DNA of 64,000 nt. It comes from Paraburkholderia mimosarum LMG 23256 = NBRC 106338 (lineage in GTDB: Bacteria > Pseudomonadota > Gammaproteobacteria > Burkholderiales > Burkholderiaceae). Made by a program: the position numbers and the translations under genes. The notes under the pieces are model-generated. The model had not been told where the DNA came from, made no database searches, and saw nothing but the letters and a program-made list of their open reading frames with translations. The stretch spans positions 124,001 through 188,000 of the forward strand of contig NZ_BBJJ01000004.1 of NCBI RefSeq assembly GCF_000739815.1. The letters run 5' to 3'. Every line of letters begins with the position of its first letter. Position 1 is the stretch's first letter. Shown here piece by piece: positions 16,452 to 26,519 of the stretch.

Positions 16452-17411
16452 TTAGTCTTGCAGAGCGTCCCACATCTCCTTGTCGCGCTGCGCCGTCCAG
16501 ATGCGCGGATGCGTGATGCCGCTCGCCTCGTCATAGGCGCGCGTCACGTCGAACGGGAGGCAATGCTCGTAGATGAACACATGGCCGAACTTCGGGTCCA
16601 TCGCCTTGCGCGTGAGGTCCATCGCGCCCTTGAGATCGAGCTTCTGCTCCACGGCGGCGCGGCCTTGCGCGAGCAGCGTCGTCACGAAGTCCTTCGTGTA
16701 GTCGAGCCCCTTGTTGACTTCCGCCGGGTTGAGCAGCGCGGGGCCGCGGCCCGGCACGAGCTTTTCGGCACCGAGCGAGCGCAGCGCCTCGAGTGTGGCG
16801 GGCCAATCGGCGAGCTGGGCGTCGCCGCAATAGCAGGCCGCGTCGTATTCGACGAGGTCGCCCGAGAACAGCACCTTCTGCTGCGGCAGCCACACCACGG
16901 TGTCGCCCTTCGTGTGGCCCGAGCCGAGGTGCGCGATCTTCACTTCGAGCTTGCCGAGGAACAGCGTGATTTCCTTCTCGAACACGAGCGTGGGCCACGT
17001 GAGCCCCGGCACCGTCTCGACGCCCGCGAAAAGGCGCGGGAAACGCTCGATTTCCGACTTCATGTCGGCTTCGCCGCGCTCGACGATCATTTCATAGGTG
17101 CCGCGGCTCGCGATGATCTGCTGCGCGCCTTCCTTGAAATACGCCGAAGCGCCCAGCACACGCACCGCGTGATAGTGCGAGAGCACCACATACTTGATGG
17201 GCTTGTCGGTGACCGTGCGGATCTTCGCGATGAGGTCCTGCGCCATGGCCGGCGTGGCCGTGGTGTCGACGATCAGCACGCCGTCGTCACCGATGATGAC
17301 GCCCGAGTTCGGATCGCCTTCCGTGGTGTATGCGTATGCGTTTTCCGAGAGCTGCGTGAAGGTGACCTTCTTTTCCTCGAGGTCGGCCTGGGATGCGAAC
17401 GCCTTTGCCAT
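16452..17411 (-). CDS. Metallo-beta-lactamase-fold hydrolase with an altered HxHxDH motif
   Basis: This 319-residue MBL-fold protein is the first gene of the monooxygenase operon. The usual HxHxDH zinc motif reads H79-Y-H81-A-V83-R84, so the Asp and third His of the second metal site are replaced. Downstream ligand-like residues remain in LGSGHTKGDTVVWLP and LFSGDLVEYD. Members of this subfamily that I remember share the SHYHAVRVLGA sequence, so this may be a group feature rather than decay. It may bind one metal or act on a thioester or lactone. Start 17411 is the only good ATG. It is divergent from the IclR genes across a clear operator. Confidence 0.85.
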   Translation of the reverse strand: MAKAFASQADLEEKKVTFTQLSENAYAYTTEGDPNSGVIIGDDGVLIVDTTATPAMAQDLIAKIRTVTDKPIKYVVLSHYHAVRVLGASAYFKEGAQQIIASRGTYEMIVERGEADMKSEIERFPRLFAGVETVPGLTWPTLVFEKEITLFLGKLEVKIAHLGSGHTKGDTVVWLPQQKVLFSGDLVEYDAACYCGDAQLADWPATLEALRSLGAEKLVPGRGPALLNPAEVNKGLDYTKDFVTTLLAQGRAAVEQKLDLKGAMDLTRKAMDPKFGHVFIYEHCLPFDVTRAYDEASGITHPRIWTAQRDKEMWDALQD

Positions 17412-17543
17412 GTTGAGTCTCCGTATTGAGGGGCTCTTGAAGCCGGGCGGGGCGAAGCGCGACGAGCGGGGCGCGCAACGCGCCAGCCTTTGTCTCGCCC
17501 CGTTGGAAATAGAACTGGACCGCTGTTGTGTCGGGGTGAAGAC

Positions 17544-17572
17544 ATGATGGCCTTCACTGTTTTATTTGTCAA
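17544..17572 (-). promoter_or_regulatory. Promoter for the MBL-monooxygenase-DUF2783 operon
   Basis: On the minus strand, TTGACA (17572-17567, a perfect -35) is separated by 17 bases from CATCAT (17549-17544, 4 of 6 matches to TATAAT). The -35 hexamer abuts the operator dyad, so a bound regulator would cover it. Confidence 0.5.
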
Positions 17573-17594
17573 TAGCGATTCACTTCGCTATACG
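17566..17594 (+). promoter_or_regulatory. Promoter for the tandem IclR genes
   Basis: TTGTCA (17566-17571), 17 bases, then TATACG (17589-17594) reads toward the IclR gene at 17704. The dyad at 17572-17591 fills the spacer, which suggests autoregulation. Confidence 0.5.
17572..17591. promoter_or_regulatory. Candidate IclR operator
   Basis: ATAGCGA-TTCACT-TCGCTAT is a perfect inverted repeat with 7-base arms. It lies between the back-to-back promoters of the monooxygenase operon and the IclR genes. Its position and symmetry fit a site bound by one or both IclR proteins. Confidence 0.55.
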
Positions 17595-17703
17595 TTAATT
17601 TCTTCGCGCACTACGCTGGATGGCACGAGGGCTTGACGACCGCAGCCATTGCGCGCCGCCCATCAGTTAACATGGACCCTTTTTCAGCCAGAGAAAAGCG
17701 CCA

Positions 17704-18594
17704 ATGAGACGTCGCAACGACAGCGCCGCATCGGTGTCCGCGCAAGCGCCTGAGAGCGCGGCGCCGGCCCGCACGCAGCGCGGCATCCAGAGCGTAGAGG
17801 TGGGCGGGCGCCTGCTGCGCGCGCTCGCGGATGCGCGCGCGCCGCTTGGCGCCACCGATCTCGCGACGAGCGGCGAGATTCCGTCGAGCCAGGCGCATGC
17901 CTACCTGGTGAGCCTCACGCGCCTCGGGCTCATCAAGCGCGACGCGCTTTCGGGGCGCTATGAGCCGGGCCCGCTCGCGCTGCGCCTCGGCCTCCTGCAT
18001 CTCGCACAGCAGCCCGCGCTGCGCGAGGCCGTGCCGCGCGCAGCCGCGCTCGCACAAGCGCTGAACTGCAGCGTCGCGCTGTGCATCGCCGGGCCGCAGG
18101 GGCCTACCATCGTGCGCTACGAGCATGCGAGCCTGCCGTTGCACGTGAACCTGCACGTGGGCACTGTGATGTCGCTGCGCGCCACGTCCACGGGCCGCGT
18201 GTTCTGCGCGTTTCTCACAGCGGATGCGCTGCAGGACGTCTGGACGCGGCAGTCGGCGCAGCCTGCCTGGCGCGGCACCCGTCATGCGGCCGATGGCGCC
18301 GGCGCGTCGCAGGAAAGCACGCCGCCGGCGCCCGACGTCGCGTTCCTCGCATCGCTCGAGGCCATCCGCACGCGCGGCTACGAACTCGGCATCGACGCGC
18401 CCAGCCCCGGCGTTAGCAGCGTCTGCGTGCCGGTGCTCGATCCGCAGCGCGAACCGAAGCTGACGCTCACCGCCATCGGCGCGAGCGGCGTGCTCGACGT
18501 GCACGCCAATGGCGCCGTCGTGCGCGCGTTGCGCAACGCCGCGGCCGAGATCGCCGCGGCTGCTTTTTCCCCGACACCAACATGCCCCGAGTAA
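17704..18594 (+). CDS. IclR-family transcriptional regulator 1
   Basis: This 296-residue protein has an N-terminal winged helix (about residues 28-90: GIQSVEVGGRLLRALADARA, LVSLTRLGLIKRD) and an IclR GAF-like effector domain (about 100-280). A roughly 20-residue insertion rich in Ala, Gly and Ser near residues 195-215 interrupts the effector domain compared with its neighbour. It is the first of two tandem IclR genes and overlaps the second by 13 bases, so the two are probably co-translated. It is divergent from the monooxygenase operon, its likely target. Confidence 0.88.
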   Translation: MRRRNDSAASVSAQAPESAAPARTQRGIQSVEVGGRLLRALADARAPLGATDLATSGEIPSSQAHAYLVSLTRLGLIKRDALSGRYEPGPLALRLGLLHLAQQPALREAVPRAAALAQALNCSVALCIAGPQGPTIVRYEHASLPLHVNLHVGTVMSLRATSTGRVFCAFLTADALQDVWTRQSAQPAWRGTRHAADGAGASQESTPPAPDVAFLASLEAIRTRGYELGIDAPSPGVSSVCVPVLDPQREPKLTLTAIGASGVLDVHANGAVVRALRNAAAEIAAAAFSPTPTCPE

Positions 18595-19466
18595 GCGCCC
18601 CGCCCCCCCAGTCCGACGCAGCGGAATCGGTCAGCGTTCAGACGGCCACTATTGCCGACGAAGCCGCCGATGCCGCGGAAAAGCCGCAGCGCGGCATCCA
18701 GTCCCTGGACGTGACGGGTGACCTGCTCGCGGCGCTCGTCGCGGCGGGCACGCCGCTGCCGCTGCGCGACCTGGCCGCCGCCGCCGGCATGGCGCCCGCC
18801 AAAGCGTTCCCGCATCTGGTGAGCCTCCAGAAGATCGGCCTGCTCGCACGCGATGCGGCGGGCCGCTACGAAGCGGGGCCGCTCAGCCTCGAACTCGGCC
18901 TGATCGGCCTTGCGCGCCTCTCGCCGGTGCGCGAAGCCGACGCCGAACTGGTCGGCCTCGCCGCCGCCACGGCCATGAGCGTCGCGCTCGCGGTGCCGGG
19001 GCCGCTGGGCCCGACCGTCGTGCGGCTCGAAGAATCGGCGTTGCCGCTGCATGTGAGCCTGCGTCCCGGCACGGTGATGTCGCTCGTGAACACGGCGATC
19101 GGGCGCGTATTCGCCGCATGGGTCGACGACGACGTGCGCGAGGCGCTGCTCGCGCAGGATGAACTGCGGCTAGCGGGCGCAAAGCCGCGCGAGGGCGCAA
19201 CACCCGACTACCTCGCCCGGCTTGCGGCCATTCGCGCGCACGGGGTGGACACGGCGCTCGACAAACCCATTCCCGGCATCAGCACGGTTGCCGCGCCAGT
19301 GTTCGACCATACCGGCAGCGTGTGCCTCGTGCTCGCGGTGATGGGACCTACGGGCAGCCTCGACGTCGAGCGCGAAGGCACGGCGGCGCAATTGCTCATG
19401 GCCGCAGCGGAGCGCCTTTCGCGCCGCTTCGGCTACATGGCGGGCGCGGCGGCAGCCCCGCTCTGA
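18582..19466 (+). CDS. IclR-family transcriptional regulator 2
   Basis: This 294-residue IclR protein is paralogous to the gene immediately upstream. Both share the order RGIQS(V/L)(E/D)V, a winged helix, a YE(A/P)GPL(S/A)L(E/R)LGL-type segment, the TIVRYE/TVVRLE strand and LPLHV(N/S)L. The start at 18582 lies inside the 3' end of the first gene (13-base overlap), so translational coupling is likely. Two paralogues in one operon could form heteromers or sense two related aromatic ligands. The P450 gene follows after 80 bases and may be in the same transcript. Confidence 0.88.
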   Translation: MPRVSAPPPQSDAAESVSVQTATIADEAADAAEKPQRGIQSLDVTGDLLAALVAAGTPLPLRDLAAAAGMAPAKAFPHLVSLQKIGLLARDAAGRYEAGPLSLELGLIGLARLSPVREADAELVGLAAATAMSVALAVPGPLGPTVVRLEESALPLHVSLRPGTVMSLVNTAIGRVFAAWVDDDVREALLAQDELRLAGAKPREGATPDYLARLAAIRAHGVDTALDKPIPGISTVAAPVFDHTGSVCLVLAVMGPTGSLDVEREGTAAQLLMAAAERLSRRFGYMAGAAAAPL

Positions 19467-19546
19467 TCGCCCACTGGGGCAGCAGCAAACGACACGGCGC
19501 ACAACAAGCCGCATATAGCGGCGCGCCCACTTGACGAGGACCGCAC

Positions 19547-20977
19547 ATGAGCACCGCTTCCACCGGCCCGGCCTTGCGCCAGATCGCCGACCTGCCCTGC
19601 CCGCGCGGCGTGCCGCTGCTCGGCAATCTGCTGCAGCTTTCGCCGCCGCGTCTGCATCTGATCCTCGAGCAATGGGCCGCCGAACTCGGTGCGCCCTACC
19701 GCTTCCAGGTAGGCAGCATCCCCATTACGATCTGGACCGACACCGAACTGATCCAGCAGATCATGCGCGAGCGCCCGCATCGCTACCGGCGCTATCAGCC
19801 GATCGAAGCCGTGTTCGAGGAGATGGGGTTCAACGGGCTCTTCTCCGCGGAAGGCGTTGCGTGGGAGCCGCAACGCAGGCTCGTGATGCAGGCGCTGTCC
19901 ATCCCCAACATCAAGGCGTTCTATCCAACGCTGGCCGATATCACGCAGCGCCTGCATACCCGCTGGCAACGCGCGGCCGAGCGCGGCGAGACGATCGAGA
20001 TGACCGACGACCTCAAGCGCTACACGGTGGACGTGACGAGCGCGCTCGCGTTCGGCGAAGACCCGCGCACGCTGGAGCGCGATCATGGCGTGATTCAGGA
20101 GCACCTGGAGCGCATCCTGCCTGGCGTCATGAGGCGCACGAACGCGCTCTTCCCCTACTGGCGATACGTCAAGCTGCCGGCGGATCGCAAGCTCGAGCAG
20201 TCGCTGGAGGAAGTGCACCGCTACGTGAACGCAATGATGGCGCGCGCCCGCGAGCGCATGCGCGACGAACCATCCGAAACGCCGCGCAATCTGCTCGAAG
20301 CGATGCTCGCGCAGCAGGAGACGCAGGACGGCGCTACGCCGATCAGCGACGCGCAGATCCGCGCCAACGTGCTCACGCTGCTGCTGGCGGGCGAGGACAC
20401 GACCGCCGACTCGATCGCGTGGACGCTGCCCTACATCGCCGCCGATGCGGATTTGCAGCGGCATCTCGGCGACACGGCCTCAGGCGCGCTCGGCGACTCG
20501 ACGGTTTGCCCCGACTACGCGACGTTGAAAGACCTCGATATTTTCGAGGCGATCTGTATCGAGGCCACGCGCCTTCGTCCGGTGGCGTCCGTGCATTCGT
20601 TCGAGCCGCTGGAGGATGTCGTGGTGGACAACGTGGCGCTGCCGAAGGGAACGCGCATGTTCTTCGTGGCTCGTCCGGCGATGCTCGATGCGAAGCACTT
20701 CGCCGATCCGCAACGCTACGATCCGTGGCGCTGGATGAAGCGCGGCGAACAGGATGCCGACGAAAAAGCCCATGACGTCCGCGCTTATCTGCAGTTCGGC
20801 GCGGGGCCGCGCGTGTGTCCGGGCCGCCATCTCGCGACCGTGGAAATGCGCCTCGCGCTGTCGATGCTGATGAAATCGTTCACGATCGAACTGGCGATCG
20901 ATCCGGCAAAGATCCGGGAAGTGCAGGCGTTTACGATGGTGCCGGATACGATGCCGGTGCGGCTGAGGCCTCGCTAG
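19547..20977 (+). CDS. Cytochrome P450
   Basis: This 476-residue P450 has all core motifs: the I-helix oxygen-binding segment LLLAGEDTTADS, the K-helix ExxR in EATRLRP, and the heme-ligand loop FGAGPRVCPGRHLA with C424. The sequence has no N-terminal membrane anchor, so it should be soluble. It needs a separate ferredoxin and reductase, and none is encoded next to it. It lies just after the tandem IclR genes and near a flavin monooxygenase, so it may act on an aromatic or related hydrophobic compound. The substrate is unknown. The ATG at 19547 follows an AGGA site. Confidence 0.93.
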   Translation: MSTASTGPALRQIADLPCPRGVPLLGNLLQLSPPRLHLILEQWAAELGAPYRFQVGSIPITIWTDTELIQQIMRERPHRYRRYQPIEAVFEEMGFNGLFSAEGVAWEPQRRLVMQALSIPNIKAFYPTLADITQRLHTRWQRAAERGETIEMTDDLKRYTVDVTSALAFGEDPRTLERDHGVIQEHLERILPGVMRRTNALFPYWRYVKLPADRKLEQSLEEVHRYVNAMMARARERMRDEPSETPRNLLEAMLAQQETQDGATPISDAQIRANVLTLLLAGEDTTADSIAWTLPYIAADADLQRHLGDTASGALGDSTVCPDYATLKDLDIFEAICIEATRLRPVASVHSFEPLEDVVVDNVALPKGTRMFFVARPAMLDAKHFADPQRYDPWRWMKRGEQDADEKAHDVRAYLQFGAGPRVCPGRHLATVEMRLALSMLMKSFTIELAIDPAKIREVQAFTMVPDTMPVRLRPR

Positions 20978-21010
20978 CGCAGCAGCAGCGGCAGCGCGTG
21001 AGCCGGGGTT

Positions 21011-21952
21011 TCAGCGCCCGTCTTCGGGAGTCCCAACGGCCGAGGCATCGTCGGACGCGCCATCGCTGCGCGCCTGCGCATCGCGCATCTTCGCGAGCGC
21101 CTTGGGCCCTAGCCCGAGCGACACGCCCAGGGCGAGCGCATCGAGCACCGCAAGATGCGCGATGCGCACCACAGCGGGCGCGTGCGCGTCGCTCGCGGCC
21201 GGCACGCGCAGCAGGAGCGGAATGTCCACCACCCACGCGAGACGCGAACCCGCGCTCGTGAGCGCAATGGTCGTCGCGCCCCGCTCCTTGGCGATCTGAA
21301 TGCTCTCGTTGACTTCCACGCTGCGCCCCGATTGCGAGATCGCGAACGCCACGTCGCCGGGTTCGAGCAAGCCTGCGTAGAGGCGCTGCAGATGCGCGTC
21401 GGTGAACGCGCTCGCCGCGATGTCGAGCCGCAGCATGCGCAGCGCCGCGTCCTGCGCGACGAGCCCCGAACCCGCGCCCACGCCGAAGAAGTACACGCGC
21501 CGCGCGCTGCCCAGCGCCGCCACGGCGGCTTCGAACACGGCGGTATCCAGCGAGGCACGCGCATGCGTCACCCCCTGCACGACCGACTCGGTCACCTTGT
21601 CGAGCAGCGTGCCGACCTCACCGGCCCACTGAGCGCCGCCAGCCTCGCCTGCCGTCATCTCGGTGGCGAGCGCGAAGGGCACGTTGCCCGCCGCGCTCTG
21701 CGCGAGCCGCATCTTGAAGTCGCGCAGGCCGTGCGCGCCCACCGCACGGCAAAAGCGCGTGACGGAGGGCTCGGACACGTCCGCGCGCTGCGCGAGTTCG
21801 GTGATGCTCGCGCGCATGGCGAAGTCGATGTCGGCGAGCACCATCTCCGCGACCTTGCGCTCGGCGGGACGCAGCGACGCCGCGACGTTGCGGACGTGAT
21901 GGATGAGATTGGAGACCGGCAAGCTGTTTTTCCCGTGAATGATACGAGGCAC
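21011..21952 (-). CDS. MurR/RpiR-family regulator with SIS domain
   Basis: This 313-residue regulator has an N-terminal RpiR helix-turn-helix (about 15-85: LRPAERKVAEMVLADIDFAM, SEPSVTRFCRAVGAHGL) and a C-terminal SIS phosphosugar-binding domain (about 135-270: RRVYFFGVGAGSGLVAQDAA; FAISQSGRSVEVNESI). RpiR proteins usually sense phosphorylated sugars. It is the last gene of a leftward unit with an SDR dehydrogenase and a sugar-type ABC ATPase, and those genes are divergent from the binding protein and permeases. It is therefore the likely regulator of this transport system. Confidence 0.92.
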   Translation of the reverse strand: MPRIIHGKNSLPVSNLIHHVRNVAASLRPAERKVAEMVLADIDFAMRASITELAQRADVSEPSVTRFCRAVGAHGLRDFKMRLAQSAAGNVPFALATEMTAGEAGGAQWAGEVGTLLDKVTESVVQGVTHARASLDTAVFEAAVAALGSARRVYFFGVGAGSGLVAQDAALRMLRLDIAASAFTDAHLQRLYAGLLEPGDVAFAISQSGRSVEVNESIQIAKERGATTIALTSAGSRLAWVVDIPLLLRVPAASDAHAPAVVRIAHLAVLDALALGVSLGLGPKALAKMRDAQARSDGASDDASAVGTPEDGR

Positions 21953-21983
21953 CCGCTATCCAGTTTCGATGCGGGCTTCCGCT

Positions 21984-23045
<1,062 letters not shown>

Positions 23046-23103
23046 GCTGTCCTCGTGTGCGTGAAGTCTTTACAGGTCGCTGCGTCGTGCTTGCTTGCTC
23101 GGC

Positions 23104-23877
23104 TCAGAACGGATCGAGCGTCAGTTCGTTCGCCATCAGCCGGTTGCCGGCCATCAGGCCTGCGTCCACGGGCAGCGCCACGCCCGTAATGACGCGCGCC
23201 TGCGGCGAGGCGAGAAACTGCACGGCGTCGGCGATGTCCTCGGGCGTCGCGACGTCGCCGAGCGGATACCATTTGCTTAGTTCTTCGAATATCTTCGGGT
23301 GCTGATCGACGCGCGCGCGCCACGCGGGTGTCTTCACCGTGCCGGGGCAAACGATGTTCGCGCGTATGCCATGCGGACCCAGCTCCATGGCGAGCGCCCT
23401 GGTGTAGCTCACGAGGCCGGCTTTCGCCGCGCTGTACGCGGGATGACCGAGCGCGGTGAGCCCGTTCACCGAGCCGATCAGCACGAGTGCACCGCTCTTG
23501 CGTTCGATCATCGAGGCGCGCACGGCTTCGACCGTGTAGTACGCGCCGTTCAGGTTCAGTTCGATGTCGCGCCGCCAGCTCTCGGCGTCGGTGCGCGCGA
23601 GCGTCGTGCCGAGCGCACCGCCGGCGTTCGCCACCGCCACGTCCACCGGGCCGCGCGCCGCCGTGCCGCGCGCCACCGCGGCAGTCACGGCGGCCGGGTC
23701 GCTCACGTCCGCGGCGAGCGGTTCGAGCCGAACCGCGCCCAATTCGTCCGCGAGTTGCTGCACACCCGCCGCGTCGCGGTCGAGCGCGAGCACCGTATCG
23801 CCCGCATCGAGAAACCGTTTGCACAGCGCGCGGCCTATGCCGCCGCTCGCGCCCGTCACCAGCACTACCCGGCTCAT
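23104..23877 (-). CDS. Short-chain dehydrogenase/reductase (SDR), likely sugar or polyol dehydrogenase
   Basis: This 257-residue classical SDR has the cofactor motif VTGASGGIGRAL, the NAG motif VANAGG and the catalytic S136, Y148 and K152 (LIGSVNGL; YSAAK). An aspartate in ALDRD after the second beta strand suggests an NAD preference. It is the first gene of the leftward unit SDR-ABC ATPase-RpiR and is divergent from the sugar-binding protein. It probably oxidises the imported sugar or polyol. The exact substrate cannot be read. Confidence 0.9.
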   Translation of the reverse strand: MSRVVLVTGASGGIGRALCKRFLDAGDTVLALDRDAAGVQQLADELGAVRLEPLAADVSDPAAVTAAVARGTAARGPVDVAVANAGGALGTTLARTDAESWRRDIELNLNGAYYTVEAVRASMIERKSGALVLIGSVNGLTALGHPAYSAAKAGLVSYTRALAMELGPHGIRANIVCPGTVKTPAWRARVDQHPKIFEELSKWYPLGDVATPEDIADAVQFLASPQARVITGVALPVDAGLMAGNRLMANELTLDPF

Positions 23878-23916
23878 AACCCTCTCCGTACGGCCCTCCA
23901 GTCGCGCCAGCGGGCC

Positions 23917-23931
23917 TGTAAATTTCCTACA
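23917..23931. promoter_or_regulatory. Candidate RpiR-type operator
   Basis: TGTA-N7-TACA lies 40 bases upstream of the SDR start in the 289-base divergent spacer. Its 15-bp length and TGTAA beginning resemble the HexR-type RpiR site TGTAATTAAATTACA. A second small dyad, ATCC-TGTA-GGAT, is at 24079-24090 between T-rich flanks. Confidence 0.35.
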
Positions 23932-24166
23932 TACGAATGACGTGCGGCGGCCCTGTGCGGGTTTATACCGACCGCGCCGCGCTGCTGCACCGCATGAATT
24001 TCCCCTGTTTTACAGCATGTTATGCAAATCCCGACACTCGAAACAATATCGGGAATACCAGGTGACAACGTTTTTTTCATCCTGTAGGATTTTTTCAAAC
24101 AACGCAACCCAGCGGCCGGGGAAATGGCGGCGGCATAAGCAGGAACAACTACCCAGGAGAGAGAGA

Positions 24167-25399
24167 ATGTCGTTTCAGGCACGTGCAACCACCATGTTCG
24201 GCAAGCTCGCCGTCGCGCTCGCGTTCGCCGGCATCACCGCCGCGGCGCACGCCGATACGGTCCGCGTGACCGTCGCGCACTACAGCGATGCCACCGCTCC
24301 GTACTTCGAGAAAATGGCGAGGCAGTTCGAGGCCGCCAATCCCGGCATCACGATCAAGATCGAAGACGTGAACTGGGACTCGCTGCAACAGAAGCTGCAA
24401 ACGGACATCTCCGGCGGCGCCAATGCCGACCTCGCGATCATCGGCACGCGCTGGCTGCTCGACTTCGTGAAGGACGACATTGCCGAGCCGCTCGACCCGT
24501 ATATGGACGCGAACTTCAAGGGCCGCTTCATCGGCCCGTTCCTCGCCCCGGGTCAGATCAACGGCAAGACCTACGGTCTGCCGATCGCCGCCTCGGCGCG
24601 CGCGCTTTACTACAACAAGGACATGCTGGCATCGGTTGGCTATCCGGACGGCCCGAAGACCTGGAACGACGTGATCGACGCCTCGAAGAAGCTCAAGGCG
24701 AAGGGCATTGCCGGCTTCGGTCTGCAAGGCAAGGAAATCGAAACCGACGTGTACTACTACTACGCGCTGTGGACGCACGGCGGCGACGTGGTGGGCAAGG
24801 ACGGCAAGGCCGCGTTCAACTCGCCGGCCGGCGTGAAGGCCGCCACGCTCTACAAGAGCATGATCGACGAAGGTCTCACGCAGCCTGGCGTGACGGGCTA
24901 CAGCCGCGAAGACGTGCAGAACCTCTTCAAGCAGGGCCGCGTGGCGATGATGATCTCGGCGCCGTTCCTCGCCAAGCAGCTCAAGAAGGAAGCGCCGAAC
25001 ATCAAGTACGGCATCGACCCGATCCCGGTTGCGACGACGCCCGCCACCTACGCGGTGACCGACTCGATCATGATGTTCAAGAATTCCAAGGTGAAGAAGA
25101 GCGCCTGGAAGTTCCTCGACTTCCTGTTCACGAAGGAGCCGCGCGTGCAGTTCACGAGCACCGAAGGCTTCCTGCCGACCACGAAGGCCGAGGCGACCGA
25201 CCCGGCGTTCCAGGACCCGGACACGAAGGCGTTCATCGCGCTCCTGCCGCACGCGAAGTTCGCGCCGACCGTGACGGGCTGGGAAGACACCGCGAAGGCC
25301 GTGACCAACGCGATGCAGTCGATCTACCTCGGCAAGGCCAAGCCCGCCGACGCGCTGAACCAGGCGGCCACCGAGGCGAACAAGGCGCTCGGCAAGTAA
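24167..25399 (+). CDS. Extracellular solute-binding protein of a carbohydrate ABC transporter
   Basis: This 410-residue periplasmic family 1 solute-binding protein has a Sec signal peptide (MSFQARATTMFGKLAVALAF, cleaved near AAHA-DT at about residue 29). Mature features fit sugar-binding proteins: an N-terminal lobe with FEKMARQFEAANPGITIKIE, a hinge around YGLPIAASARALYYNKDML, and LFKQGRVAMMISAPFL. The gene starts at 24167 behind a strong AGGAGAGAG ribosome binding site. It heads the permease genes. The ligand is unknown; a sugar or polyol is likely given the SDR and RpiR partners. Confidence 0.93.
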   Translation: MSFQARATTMFGKLAVALAFAGITAAAHADTVRVTVAHYSDATAPYFEKMARQFEAANPGITIKIEDVNWDSLQQKLQTDISGGANADLAIIGTRWLLDFVKDDIAEPLDPYMDANFKGRFIGPFLAPGQINGKTYGLPIAASARALYYNKDMLASVGYPDGPKTWNDVIDASKKLKAKGIAGFGLQGKEIETDVYYYYALWTHGGDVVGKDGKAAFNSPAGVKAATLYKSMIDEGLTQPGVTGYSREDVQNLFKQGRVAMMISAPFLAKQLKKEAPNIKYGIDPIPVATTPATYAVTDSIMMFKNSKVKKSAWKFLDFLFTKEPRVQFTSTEGFLPTTKAEATDPAFQDPDTKAFIALLPHAKFAPTVTGWEDTAKAVTNAMQSIYLGKAKPADALNQAATEANKALGK

Positions 25400-25532
25400 G
25401 TTTGGCAACCTGGTTGGCGTATCGGCCAGCCAGGAAGCCTTGCCTTGATGGCCTGCCCGGCGCGCGCCCAGAGTCTGCGGCGCGCGCCGGGCCGCCTGAG
25501 AACCGACGTTTCGAAGCACCGACGATTTCGAC

Positions 25533-26519
25533 ATGACTACGGGTCCACTGAAGCCCTCGCCCGCCGCCCCGCCGGCCGGCGATGCCCCCGACCGATCACG
25601 CGCACGAACCCGCATGAGCCGACTCCCCCGCGCCGTTTCCACGCCCCGCGCACCGTGGCTCCTGATCGTGCCGAGTCTCGTGCTCGCGCTCTTCATCATC
25701 AGCTATCCGATCTTCAACATCGTGTACCAGTCGCTGCACGATGTATCGCGCTTCGGGCAGATCCGCGACTTCAGCGGTCTGCAGAACTTCTATAACGTGT
25801 TCGGCGATCGGGTGTTCATGAGCGCGTTAAGGAACACGCTGATCTGGACATTCTTCGTCGTGGTGGGCACGGTGCTCATTTCCGTGCCGGTCGCGCTCGT
25901 GCTCAATCAGGACTTCTACGGCCGCGGCATTGCGCGCACGATCGTCATGCTGCCGTGGTCCGTCTCGCTCACCATGACCGCCGTGGTGTGGCGCTGGGCG
26001 TTCAACGACGACTACGGCATGGTCAACGTCACGCTGCAGCGCCTCGGGCTCACGGCCGGGCCGATTCACTGGCTCGCCACGCCCGAGTATGCGTTTCCGG
26101 TCGAGATCTGCGTCGGGATACTGGTGTCCATACCGTTCACGACCACCATCCTGATGGGCGGCCTTTCCTCGGTGCCGGGCGACATCTACGAAGCCGCCCG
26201 CATCGACGGCGCTACGGCCTGGCAGCAGTTCCGCCAGCTCACGCTGCCGCTGCTCAAGCCGTTCATCAACATGGCGATCCTGCTCAACGTGATCTACGTG
26301 TTCAACTCGTTCCCGATCATCTGGGTGATGACGCAAGGCGGCCCCGACGACAGCACGCATATCCTCGTCACCTACCTTTACGAACTCGGCTTTCGGTTAG
26401 GACGACCAGGCGAAGCCGCCGCCGTCTCGCTCATCATGCTCGTCATTCTGTTCGCATTTTCGGTGGCCTACCTGCGCTTGCAGGCCAAACGCGGCAGCGC
26501 GCAAGGAGACCTGGCATGA
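25533..26519 (+). CDS. Carbohydrate ABC transporter permease 1 (UgpA/MalF type)
   Basis: This 328-residue permease has six main membrane helices after a roughly 40-residue polar N-terminus. The EAA loop that contacts the ATPase is present as EAARIDGATAWQQFRQLTLP. The start is uncertain: 25533 is used here; an in-frame ATG at 25614 would remove 27 polar residues, and neither has a strong ribosome binding site. The stop overlaps the next gene's start (ATGA), indicating coupling. It is the membrane partner of the binding protein upstream and the ATPase at 21984-23045. Confidence 0.92.
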   Translation: MTTGPLKPSPAAPPAGDAPDRSRARTRMSRLPRAVSTPRAPWLLIVPSLVLALFIISYPIFNIVYQSLHDVSRFGQIRDFSGLQNFYNVFGDRVFMSALRNTLIWTFFVVVGTVLISVPVALVLNQDFYGRGIARTIVMLPWSVSLTMTAVVWRWAFNDDYGMVNVTLQRLGLTAGPIHWLATPEYAFPVEICVGILVSIPFTTTILMGGLSSVPGDIYEAARIDGATAWQQFRQLTLPLLKPFINMAILLNVIYVFNSFPIIWVMTQGGPDDSTHILVTYLYELGFRLGRPGEAAAVSLIMLVILFAFSVAYLRLQAKRGSAQGDLA

